From positions 1 through 64,000 of the forward strand of contig CAZVVT010000002.1 of assembly GCA_964630595.1 (NCBI GenBank): a stretch of 64,000 nt of DNA, read 5' to 3'. Below, piece after piece: positions 27,539-35,509 of this stretch. Below the pieces are notes generated by a model. The model had not been told where the DNA came from. It worked only from the letters and a program-made list of their open reading frames with translations, and ran no database searches. Position numbers and translations under genes: made by a program. Position 1 is the first letter of the stretch; each line of letters opens with the position of its first letter. Origin of the DNA: CAZVVT01 sp964630595 (GTDB lineage Bacteria; Chlamydiota; Chlamydiia; Chlamydiales; VFKH01).

Positions 27539-27703
27539 CCTGAGTTTTGAGTTGACCTCCTTGAAATTCGGCGGTATGGCGAGACAGATTTGACAGTTTT
27601 GCCCGAAAGTAATGGCCCTAATGCCCATTGCTAAGGGCAAAAAGGCCAAAGATGCTCGTCAGATCGCCCGAAGTTCAAGGAGATCAACCCAAAACTCAGG
27701 TTA
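27536..27703. mobile_element. 168-bp inverted-repeat element (MITE-like)
   Basis: Two arms of 36 bp, 27536-27571 and 27668-27703, are inverted copies with 33 of 36 positions matching (outer ends TAACCTGAG and CTCAGGTTA). The 96-bp centre contains a further inverted pair, TTTTGCCC and GGGCAAAA, but no convincing gene. It fills the space between two convergent genes: the left arm starts with the stop codon of the upstream gene and the right arm ends one base before the L,D-transpeptidase stop. The form fits a miniature transposable element or remnant of an insertion sequence; a long bidirectional terminator is the alternative. Confidence 0.6.
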
Positions 27704-27704
27704 A

Positions 27705-28280
27705 CTATTCAATCCAGACGAGGGAGCCTTCCGGGACCTTCTCGAAGAGGGAGAGAATGGCGGGGGTGCTCATGCGGATGCAACCATGGGAAGCGGCGCT
27801 GCCAAGACGCTCTTCGTGATTGGTGGCGTGGATGTAGATGTAACGGTCGTGACTATCCACAGCGCCGCCCTTATTCAGGCCCGGTTCGAGACCCTCCAAC
27901 CAGAGGATGCGCGTTAAGACAAGGTCTTTGCGACGGTATTTGCGTTGGTGCTTCCACAGACCCTTCGGCGCACGGCCTTGAAAAATCGTGTAGGGAAGGG
28001 CACCCTGACCAATCTTTTGTGCGACACGATGCAGCCCCTGCGGCGTCTTGCTGCTACCCGTTTGCTGCCCCATTCCCTTCTCCGCAGTGGAAATCTCCCA
28101 GGTAGTCACCGCCTTCCCTTTAGAGACCAAGGTCATCGTCTGATCTTTGGAGGAAACAAGGAGGATTTGGGGGGTAGGCAGTTGATTTAACTCCTTAAGC
28201 TTCAATAGGAAACGATCTGGAAGGTCGGAGCCGAAAAGGCCCCCAACAAGGGCGAAAAAAACAAAGAGCCATCTTTTCAT
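27705..28280 (-). CDS. L,D-transpeptidase (YkuD/ErfK family)
   Basis: 191 aa with a signal peptide (MKRWLFVFFALVGGLFGSDL). The YkuD domain spans about residues 40-190 and includes YIYIHATNHEERLG and the active-site SHGCIRM, with catalytic Cys and flanking His and Arg. Such enzymes form 3-3 cross-links in peptidoglycan or attach proteins to it in the periplasm. Together with the DAP operon in this window it supports a peptidoglycan-making organism. The start lies 50 bp from the divergent M16 gene. Confidence 0.9.
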   Translation of the reverse strand: MKRWLFVFFALVGGLFGSDLPDRFLLKLKELNQLPTPQILLVSSKDQTMTLVSKGKAVTTWEISTAEKGMGQQTGSSKTPQGLHRVAQKIGQGALPYTIFQGRAPKGLWKHQRKYRRKDLVLTRILWLEGLEPGLNKGGAVDSHDRYIYIHATNHEERLGSAASHGCIRMSTPAILSLFEKVPEGSLVWIE

Positions 28281-28287
28281 TTGCAGG

Positions 28288-28296
28288 TGTTATAAT
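28288..28296 (+). promoter_or_regulatory. Extended -10 promoter before the M16 protease gene
   Basis: TGTTATAAT is a consensus TATAAT (28291-28296) with the TG extension one base upstream. No good -35 hexamer is visible at 16-18 bp, which an extended -10 tolerates. Predicted transcription start is near 28303, leaving a leader of about 28 bases before the ATG at 28331. Confidence 0.5.
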
Positions 28297-28330
28297 CTCC
28301 GCGGTTTGCATTTTAGGAAAGACAAAGACT

Positions 28331-30997
28331 ATGTTCCAAGAGACTCAAAAACGACGAATCGATGAGTTGCAGGCAACCTTAGTAGAGCTGGTTCACCCAG
28401 CCACCGGCGCGCAGGTGATGCATCTGGCCACCGAAGATGAGGAAAACCTTTTTGCCGTCTGCTTTAAAACACTGCCCTCCTCTTCCAACGGCGTTCCGCA
28501 TGTCTTGGAACATACGGTGCTCTGCGGATCGAAGAAATTTCCGGTAAAAGACCCCTTCTTCTCGATGGCGCGCAGAAGTTTGGCCACCTACATGAATGCG
28601 CTGACCGGCTCCGACTTCACCATCTACCCGGCCGCCTCCGAAAACAAGAAGGACTTCTACAATCTCTTCTCCGTCTACCTCGACTCGCTCTTCCACCCCC
28701 TGCTCCGCGCCGAAAGCTTCCAGCAAGAACGCGGCATCGTCTACAACGAAATGAAGGGCGCCTTATCAACAATGGACGCGCGCATGTGGAAGGCGATGAT
28801 GCGCCATCTCTTTCCCACCAATGGCTACGGCTTCAACTCGGGCGGCGATCCAGAAGAGGTGGCCACATTGACTCATGAGCAGCTGCTTCAATTCTGGAAA
28901 GAGCACTACCACCCCAGCCGCGCTCTCTTCTTCTTTTATGGCAACATCCCCTTGGAAGAGCATCTGCAATTTCTCGAAGAGCAGCTTTTGCGACACGCTG
29001 AAAAGATCCCGCCCGCTCCCCTTGCTCCATTGCAGCCTCCACTGCCCGAGCCCACCCGGGCACAAGAGCGCTATCCCATCGGGGCCGATGAAGATGCCTC
29101 CAGCCGCTACGCTCTAATTCTGGGTTGGCTGACCTCTCCTTTGAGCGAGCCCACTTCCTGGCTGGCGCTGCAGCTGCTCGATGTGCTTCTCTTTGCCACC
29201 GACGCCTCCCCTTTCAAAAAGCGCATGTTAGAAAGCGGCCTTGTTGCACAAGTGGAATGCGCGATTGATCCCGAAATTGCGCAAATGCCCTTCACCATCG
29301 TTCTCAAGGGCATTGAGGAGAAAAACCTGCTCCTTGCAGAGCAGAAAGCCCGTGCCATCCTCGAAGAGATTGTCAAAGAGGGCTTTGCCGAAGAAAAAAT
29401 TGAAGCGGCTCTTCACCAATTAGAACTCTCGCGCAGTGAAATCACCGGCGGCTCCTACCCTTTTGGCCTCTCCCTCTGCTTCCGCTCCGCTTTGCTCAAG
29501 ATGCACGGCCTGGATCCTAAAATCGGATTGGGCTTTCACGAACTCATCGACGCTTTGCGAAGTCATTTAAAAGACGCCTCGTTCCTTACTGCGCAGCTAC
29601 AGACGTGGCTCATCGACAACCCCTCGCGCGTCTGCTTGCAGATGATTCCCGATGCGGGCCTTCACGACGATGAAGAGAGCACCGATCCAGAAAAAGAAAC
29701 GACCGAAAGCAGCGACAATAGCGACTGCCTTCCCAAGATTGCCTTAAGCGATGTAAATCCCCATGGCAAAGATCTCTTTTTAGCCCCCGCTCCTTTGCGC
29801 GTACACGAGTGCTTCACCAATGGCCTGCTCTACTTGTGTCTCTCTTCCCCTCTGCCCGCATTGACGGCAAAAGAGCTCGTGCTCGCCAAATGGATCGCTC
29901 AAACCATCGGCGAAGTGGGTACGAAAACGCTCACCTTCAACCAGGTGCTCGATCAGCAGATGCTGTTTACAGGGGGCATCTCCGCGGAGATCTCACTCTT
30001 CATTCAAGCAAACGATCCTCAAACCTTCTACCCTCGCCTGCTGATCCGCACCAAGGGGCTCACACGCAATCGCGACGCTTTATTGAAGCTGTTTGAAGAA
30101 GTTGCACTCACCACGCGCTACTTCGAGCCCGACCGACTCTCGCAGCTGCTGCGCCAACAGCTCTCCTCTTTAGAAAACAACTTGGTCAACAATGCCATGC
30201 GCTATGCCGTTGCAGCTTCTTGCGCCCCTTTAAGCCCTCCCCTCGCCATGAGCTGGCAGCTGAGCGGTCTGCCCTGGATCGAAGAGGTGCGCACCATGAT
30301 TGCCACTCCTATCGACCAATTGATGAAGGACCTCAACGCCGTGTGCGAAAAATTGCTCGGATCTGCCTTCACGGAAGCGATTCTTTCTGCAGAGAAAACC
30401 GATTTCTTCGAAGGCCTTCTCCAACACTGCCACAATGTGCAGCAACCCTTTGTCGCTGATCTGCCCACTACGACAAGCGCCATCAACATTCCCGCTCCGG
30501 TATCCTACAACGCCTTTTCCATCCCCGCCGTGCCCTACACCCATCCTGCAGCGGCTCCTTGTGCGCTTGCTGCGCAGATCATGGAGCACCTCTTCCTCCA
30601 TCCAGAGGTACGTGAAAAGGGGGGTGCCTACGGTGCCTCTGCCTCCGCACGCTCTCCTGCGGGCTGTTTTACCTTCAGCTCTTACCGCGACCCGCACGTC
30701 GATCGCACCAAACAGGCTTTCCTCAACGCCGCTCAGCGTACCGCCCAAGGCGACTTCTCGACCCAAGACATCGAAGAGGCGAAGTTGGCCATCATCCAAA
30801 CCCTGGACACTCCCATTCCGCCCGGTGCCCGCGCAGAGAGCGCTTACGCCTGGGAAAAAACCGCCCGCACCTTCGCCTCCCGCGAGGAGTTCCGCAGGCG
30901 CCTGCTCAAAGCAACGAAAGAGGAAGTGGTAGAGGCCACCAAAGACCACATCCTTTCTCAATGGGATAAGGGTCATTTTATTTCCTATGGACGCTAG
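28331..30997 (+). CDS. M16C zinc metalloprotease (presequence-protease/insulinase type)
   Basis: 888 aa. The inverted zinc motif HVLEH at about residues 57-61 (GVPHVLEHTVLCGSKKFP) with PFFSMARRSLATYMNALTGSDFT identifies the M16C group, which includes mitochondrial presequence protease. Four related domains are expected over this length; the last carries EKGGAYGASASARSP, typical of the Arg/Tyr motif. It degrades short peptides in a closed chamber. No signal peptide is present, so it acts in the cytoplasm. C. trachomatis has one such protease near htrA and the nrd genes. Start chosen at ATG 28331 with AGGA twelve bases upstream. Confidence 0.92.
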   Translation: MFQETQKRRIDELQATLVELVHPATGAQVMHLATEDEENLFAVCFKTLPSSSNGVPHVLEHTVLCGSKKFPVKDPFFSMARRSLATYMNALTGSDFTIYPAASENKKDFYNLFSVYLDSLFHPLLRAESFQQERGIVYNEMKGALSTMDARMWKAMMRHLFPTNGYGFNSGGDPEEVATLTHEQLLQFWKEHYHPSRALFFFYGNIPLEEHLQFLEEQLLRHAEKIPPAPLAPLQPPLPEPTRAQERYPIGADEDASSRYALILGWLTSPLSEPTSWLALQLLDVLLFATDASPFKKRMLESGLVAQVECAIDPEIAQMPFTIVLKGIEEKNLLLAEQKARAILEEIVKEGFAEEKIEAALHQLELSRSEITGGSYPFGLSLCFRSALLKMHGLDPKIGLGFHELIDALRSHLKDASFLTAQLQTWLIDNPSRVCLQMIPDAGLHDDEESTDPEKETTESSDNSDCLPKIALSDVNPHGKDLFLAPAPLRVHECFTNGLLYLCLSSPLPALTAKELVLAKWIAQTIGEVGTKTLTFNQVLDQQMLFTGGISAEISLFIQANDPQTFYPRLLIRTKGLTRNRDALLKLFEEVALTTRYFEPDRLSQLLRQQLSSLENNLVNNAMRYAVAASCAPLSPPLAMSWQLSGLPWIEEVRTMIATPIDQLMKDLNAVCEKLLGSAFTEAILSAEKTDFFEGLLQHCHNVQQPFVADLPTTTSAINIPAPVSYNAFSIPAVPYTHPAAAPCALAAQIMEHLFLHPEVREKGGAYGASASARSPAGCFTFSSYRDPHVDRTKQAFLNAAQRTAQGDFSTQDIEEAKLAIIQTLDTPIPPGARAESAYAWEKTARTFASREEFRRRLLKATKEEVVEATKDHILSQWDKGHFISYGR

Positions 30998-31076
30998 CAT
31001 TTTTATCGTCCGTTCAAATTTGAAAATATAGAGACTGATCTATTACCATTTCTCTCCTTCGGAGGTATTGCTATAT

Positions 31077-31643
31077 ATGGCATTAGGTTCTCTTCAAAGA
31101 GTATCCGGTTCTTTGTGCTGCGCACAAAGAGCTCTCACTCATGCAGCCGTAGGTGCCGCACGAGTGACTGCTGCGGCAAGCAGAGGGTTTGCCACTGATC
31201 CCCGAAATACGCCACAGCGTTGGCTTAAAGGCGAAGGTGTTACGCGTGAGTATTCCGCCAAAATGTTGCGTCGGTTTGTAGGTGGAGGCATTGCATTAGG
31301 CCTCTGTTACTGGGCATTTCAATCCTCAAGCAAAGAACACCAAAAAGCCAGTTCAGAAATTCCCAGCGACTTACCAGCTCTTTCAGAACCGCAGATAGCG
31401 AAATTGACTGAATTCTTTCAATTGCTTCAAACAAAAAGGCAATTGACTCCAGGGCAATGGGCTGAGCTAACCCGGTTGGTTAAAGCAGGCGATACTGCTG
31501 GAATGCTCCGAACATTGCGTGGAATGCGCGATGCGAGCGAACCAAATGCAGAAGCTGTTGAAGCCATCAGTAAGCTCATTTTTACCATATTGGTTTTCAT
31601 CGCTACTGGTGGAGCGGTACTCATCATTTTTTTCGTAACCTAA
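31077..31643 (+). CDS. Unknown protein with mitochondrial-type presequence and C-terminal membrane segment
   Basis: 188 aa. The first 40 residues have Arg at 8, 18, 29 and 36, many Ala and Ser, and no acidic residue until D41, so they can form a positively charged amphipathic helix. They end in SRGFATDP, which fits the R-3 presequence cleavage motif (Arg-x-Phe, cut before Ala or Ser). A hydrophobic stretch follows at about 68-82 (VGGGIALGLCYWAFQ). The C-terminus is a strong membrane helix (LIFTILVFIATGGAVLIIFF). Between lies a polar helical part (QIAKLTEFFQLLQ, AELTRLVKAGDTAGMLRTL). GGAGG lies 11 bases before the ATG at 31077. No bacterial family is recognised. Import into host mitochondria is a hypothesis from sequence form only. 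Confidence 0.6.
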   Translation: MALGSLQRVSGSLCCAQRALTHAAVGAARVTAAASRGFATDPRNTPQRWLKGEGVTREYSAKMLRRFVGGGIALGLCYWAFQSSSKEHQKASSEIPSDLPALSEPQIAKLTEFFQLLQTKRQLTPGQWAELTRLVKAGDTAGMLRTLRGMRDASEPNAEAVEAISKLIFTILVFIATGGAVLIIFFVT

Positions 31644-31706
31644 CTTGACTGCTGAATCGCAAGAAGATTTCGAGAGAAAAAGCCCTCATAAGATAACCTC
31701 TTTCTC

Positions 31707-32993
31707 ATGATTGATGACTTTGTAGAGCTACTGCGGTTTAAGACGATTAGCGCTGAACCGAACAACCCTGAAATGCAGCGGTGCGTGGAGTGGCTGCAGC
31801 GCTATCTGCAGAAGATTGGGTTTCGTACGGAAATTTGGCCGACAGCAACCTATCCGGCCCTTTTTGGCGAACTGCATGTCGATGACAACGCACCAACGCT
31901 GCTCTTCTATAACCACTACGATGTGCAACCTGTAGATCCCCTCCACGAGTGGAAGAGCGATCCTTTTTCACCGCGCATTGATGGAGACACTCTCTACGCG
32001 CGTGGAGCGCAGGACAACAAAGGCCAGCTCTACTATGTGCTCGCTGCACTGAAAGAGTTTCCTCAGCCCTTTCCCGTTAACATCAAGATCATCATCGAGG
32101 GCGATGAGGAGATGGGCAGCACGGGACTGAAAGACATTCTCCCCAGCAAGCGCGCGCAGCTGCAAGCCGATACCGTACTAGTGACGGACCTAAGCATCGA
32201 CGCCCTGGACAAGCCCTCTATTACCCTAGGCACGCGGGGGCTGCTCTGCATGGAGCTCTCCTTGCGCGGCTCAAAGCTGGACCTTCATTCAGGAGAACAT
32301 GGCGGCGTTGTCTTCAACCCGCTGCATGCTTTGGTGCAGATCTTGGCGCAGCTGCGCGGGCCCGACGGCCGCATCACCGTGCCCGGCTTTTACGACCATG
32401 TGGAGCCGCCCGCCATCGATCTTCCTTTCGATGCACAAGGTTTAGAGCGCGATTTCCACGCCCTTCCCACAGGAGGCGAGGGCAAATATCCGCCTGGCAT
32501 CCGCGGCACCCTACGTCCCACCCTGGAAATCAACGGCATCAGCGGCGGCTACGCCGGCCCCGGCTTTAAGACCGTCATCCCCGCTAGAGCTATAGCCAAG
32601 CTCTCCTGCCGCCTTGTGGCCGGCCAAGAGCCCTCTCACATCTTTAACCAGATTGCCGAGGAGATCTCCCGGCTCACTCCGGAGGGCATCGAAACCAAGC
32701 TCGAGCGCATCGGCTTTGCCTGCTGCGCTGCCAGCACCTCCAGCCACTCTCCCGCTGCTCAAAGCGTCAAAAAGGCCTACACCCAAGTCTTTGGCACGCC
32801 CTGTGAAGAGATCTACTCCGGCGCCTCGATCGGTCTCATCCAGCCCCTCCAGGAGGCCTCCGGCGCTACCGTCATCCTCCACGGCGTCGGCCTCAACACC
32901 GACTGCATCCACGCCCCCAACGAACACTTCACCCTCTCCCGTCTCGAGCTAGGCAAAAAGCTCATTACCGAGATTATTCGTCGATCAGTATAA
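31707..32993 (+). CDS. M20 family metallopeptidase (dipeptidase-like)
   Basis: 428 aa. The zinc-binding pattern of M20 peptidases is complete: FYNHYDVQP (His, Asp), ARGAQDNKGQ (Asp), the general base pair in IEGDEEMGS, and a later His in HGVGLNTDCIHAPNEHF. The central dimerisation domain follows the DLHSGEHGGVV segment. Relatives include carnosinase-like dipeptidases and succinyl-DAP desuccinylase. Since DAP is made here through dapL, a general di- or tripeptide role is favoured over dapE. Cytoplasmic; no signal peptide. Confidence 0.88.
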   Translation: MIDDFVELLRFKTISAEPNNPEMQRCVEWLQRYLQKIGFRTEIWPTATYPALFGELHVDDNAPTLLFYNHYDVQPVDPLHEWKSDPFSPRIDGDTLYARGAQDNKGQLYYVLAALKEFPQPFPVNIKIIIEGDEEMGSTGLKDILPSKRAQLQADTVLVTDLSIDALDKPSITLGTRGLLCMELSLRGSKLDLHSGEHGGVVFNPLHALVQILAQLRGPDGRITVPGFYDHVEPPAIDLPFDAQGLERDFHALPTGGEGKYPPGIRGTLRPTLEINGISGGYAGPGFKTVIPARAIAKLSCRLVAGQEPSHIFNQIAEEISRLTPEGIETKLERIGFACCAASTSSHSPAAQSVKKAYTQVFGTPCEEIYSGASIGLIQPLQEASGATVILHGVGLNTDCIHAPNEHFTLSRLELGKKLITEIIRRSV

Positions 32994-33000
32994 CGAGTGC

Positions 33001-34587
33001 ATGCGAATTGAAAGGGCTTTTATCCTGTGCAGCGGACTCTACCATTGGTCGATAAAAGGGTTGGTTGGGGCGCGCATTGTCAAAAGTGCCCTTGCCGCTC
33101 TTATTGCCCTTCCTACAGCGCTGCTTGATATCGGTTATCTTGCCCTGCGCAGCCTTCCCTGGCGTAGAGCTAAGCCTCACGAAGGAGGAGTAATAGGAAG
33201 GGCCCACGATGCGGCCCATTCCACAGCTGCGCTGGGGGGCGGGGCTGCTGCTTCGGGGCGTGTGCTTGCGCCCCGGCCCTCTTCAGAGGAGTCTGATGCA
33301 GAAGAGCCCCCACCTTTGGCAGAGCAAGCTCCTAGCAGACGCCCTCGCAGAGAAGCCGATCGAGAAGATTGGAGGCCTACAAGACGTGCGCGAGCTCGAC
33401 CGGAAGCATCGCCCGTCGATGCAGCAGCAGAGGAAATTTCTCGATTAGAACGAGAATGCGCGGAAATCCGGAAGACGTTGGCCGTAGAATATCTTGTTTG
33501 GGGCCAGTTTACAGAGGAGTTTCGACAACTCTGTCTACGCGCTCAAGCAAGCCTGCCGGAGGCACTGGAAAAATGTTCTGCCTTGGCAAAGGCCATTGGC
33601 TCTACCTCTGTTACTGGACTTTTTTTTCGAGGCAATCGTTTGATTGTAGAAAGTGCTGACATCGCCTCCTTGTTTGAACGGGCATTTCAACGCTATGGGC
33701 AGACAAGAACCCCGGAAGAGTGGCGCGAGGATTTCAGACGTCTTTCTGAGGTTGCCGGGAGCAGTGAGGCGCTGAAAGGCGCTCTTTTTGTACGACCTTA
33801 TGAGCAAGCACCTACCACCGTAGAGGGATGGCGTGCGTATGCTGCAACACTGCGCAGTGCCGTCGAAGAAAGACGAGCCCTCACCATCCTTCTTGAGCAA
33901 AAAATGCAGTCTATGAGCGAATGGGGTTTGCATTTTTGGGAGAATGCTGCCATGGCAGGAGCAAAAGCGGCCTTGAAAATCACAGGTGCGGAAGAATTGG
34001 TTCTTGCGCAACGCATTTTTGCTTTTACCTCTTCGCTAAACTCTGAAAAGCTCTTTTCTTTCTTAAAGCTCCCTCTCTCCAACCCTCTGCACGACCGCAT
34101 TGATGCGCTTTGTCGGTCTATTACATTGGAAAGTCTGCAGCAATTTCAAGCCCTCTGCGGTCAGTATTCCACATTGAACACTGCTTGGAAGATTCTCTCT
34201 CTTCTCAGCAATGATCGACTGACTCGCTATTATCGCTTTGGAAAAAATTCCTTGCGACAATTAGTCACGACCATTTTTGGTTCTCTTACAGAAGAACAGT
34301 GGAGGCATCTGCACCGATTTATTGCCCTTCCCACCGCAGACAACCTACGCGCCTTCAACAACTCCTTTTCTCTCGAGACAAAGGCACAAATCACCAGCGC
34401 CATGCATTCTCTGATCAGCAAAAATCTTGTTCATATTTTCTTTGCTCTCAAGAAAAAACACCTGCAACGTGCACAAGTCGGCATAACTACTCTTATTGAT
34501 CCCCTCAAAGCCACAATTCTAGAACGAATTACCGCCTTTCAAACAGCTGCTGAGCCCTCATTTGATCGGTACATCCGAACAGTTTGA
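33001..34587 (+). CDS. Unknown protein: N-terminal membrane segment, Pro/Arg-rich linker, helical C-terminus
   Basis: 528 aa, not recognised. A bilobed hydrophobic region covers about residues 25-50 (SALAALIALPTALLDIGYLA). Residues about 70-140 are low-complexity, rich in Ala, Pro, Arg and Glu (for example EEPPPLAEQAPSRRPRREAD). The rest is predicted helical, with a possible coiled coil around EEISRLERECAEIRKTLAVE. The bilobed hydrophobic N-terminus recalls chlamydial inclusion-membrane proteins, but one region is weak evidence. It begins 7 bp after the M20 peptidase gene. Confidence 0.55.
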   Translation: MRIERAFILCSGLYHWSIKGLVGARIVKSALAALIALPTALLDIGYLALRSLPWRRAKPHEGGVIGRAHDAAHSTAALGGGAAASGRVLAPRPSSEESDAEEPPPLAEQAPSRRPRREADREDWRPTRRARARPEASPVDAAAEEISRLERECAEIRKTLAVEYLVWGQFTEEFRQLCLRAQASLPEALEKCSALAKAIGSTSVTGLFFRGNRLIVESADIASLFERAFQRYGQTRTPEEWREDFRRLSEVAGSSEALKGALFVRPYEQAPTTVEGWRAYAATLRSAVEERRALTILLEQKMQSMSEWGLHFWENAAMAGAKAALKITGAEELVLAQRIFAFTSSLNSEKLFSFLKLPLSNPLHDRIDALCRSITLESLQQFQALCGQYSTLNTAWKILSLLSNDRLTRYYRFGKNSLRQLVTTIFGSLTEEQWRHLHRFIALPTADNLRAFNNSFSLETKAQITSAMHSLISKNLVHIFFALKKKHLQRAQVGITTLIDPLKATILERITAFQTAAEPSFDRYIRTV

Positions 34588-34588
34588 A

Positions 34589-35500
34589 CTATTCAGATTT
34601 TTTGCAGATTAAAAGGTGAGTACTGGGCTGAACCCAAGCCGTTTCATCATCGATATAAAAGTGCAATTCGTCATAAGTGCGAGAAAGATCGACGGCAATT
34701 CCCTGTTCTTTTTGCATGCTAGCAAGAAAGAGCATAAGGCAGGTGAAATAGTGAGCGCGCTGACTTGGTGTCTGCAGCCGAATTTGATGGCAATCGACTT
34801 TGGCTAAACCCTCTTCATCTAGATTTGAGAACTCAAGAGCAAAGTAGTCTTCCAGCTCTCCTTGAGGAAGAAATGCGCGCAGGATATCCAGAGTAACCGT
34901 CCGATTCGCACTTCCCTCTCGGTTGAGAGCTTGAAGGGCTTCTCGCAAAAGAGGCGTGCTGCGCGAACATGCTTGAGCCGAATCACAAGCTCCGATAATG
35001 ACGAGTCGCCCCTCTCGTTTGAGGTATTGAGAAGCATGCATCAGCGCTTTGTAGGGATCATCTAAATATTGCAAGATCATGTGAATCAGCACGACGTCGA
35101 ACTGCCCTACCAAGTCCTTTTGAAACTCTTCTGGATCGCCCTGATAGGTATTGCTCATGAGCTTTGCCCATTCTGCCTTCTTCTCTATGCCTCGATAGCT
35201 TTTATCGGGAAAGGTTTCTTCCAGTCGGCGCAAATACTCTCCAGTGCGGCTTCCTATTTGAAGAACTGTCTGTGCATTCACCCACCAATCCTTGCGCGTG
35301 AATTGCTCCATCTCTACGGGAAAGAAGAGCTCTGCCATATTCCACAGACCATAACTCCACAAGTCAGCTTCTGAAGCAGCCTCCAGCCAATCCACTACCT
35401 CTTCCTTACTGAGCTGTTCAAAATGAAGACGTTTCACAGGCAACATTCCCATAGTTATGGTCAGCACAATCATGAAAAGCTGATTTGTTAGTCGCAACAT
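34589..35500 (-). CDS. SAM-dependent methyltransferase-like protein with N-terminal signal or anchor
   Basis: 303 aa. The class I methyltransferase core is visible: VLQIGSRTGEYLRRLEE (motif I), IEKKAEWA after strand 2, FDVVLIHMILQYLDDP (motif II) and EGRLVIIGACDSA (post-II). Motif I has IGSRTG in place of the usual GxGxG, so SAM binding is uncertain. The N-terminus MLRLTNQLFMIVLTITMGML is hydrophobic, unusual for a cytoplasmic methyltransferase, and suggests export or anchoring. Substrate unknown. It is convergent with the gene at 33001. Confidence 0.6.
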   Translation of the reverse strand: MLRLTNQLFMIVLTITMGMLPVKRLHFEQLSKEEVVDWLEAASEADLWSYGLWNMAELFFPVEMEQFTRKDWWVNAQTVLQIGSRTGEYLRRLEETFPDKSYRGIEKKAEWAKLMSNTYQGDPEEFQKDLVGQFDVVLIHMILQYLDDPYKALMHASQYLKREGRLVIIGACDSAQACSRSTPLLREALQALNREGSANRTVTLDILRAFLPQGELEDYFALEFSNLDEEGLAKVDCHQIRLQTPSQRAHYFTCLMLFLASMQKEQGIAVDLSRTYDELHFYIDDETAWVQPSTHLLICKKSE

Positions 35501-35509
35501 GTGGCAATA

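Noticed and set aside
30988..31011. GGACG...CGTCC hairpin after the M16 gene
   Set aside because: The stem is only five base pairs with a long loop and no T-run, so it is too weak to call a terminator.
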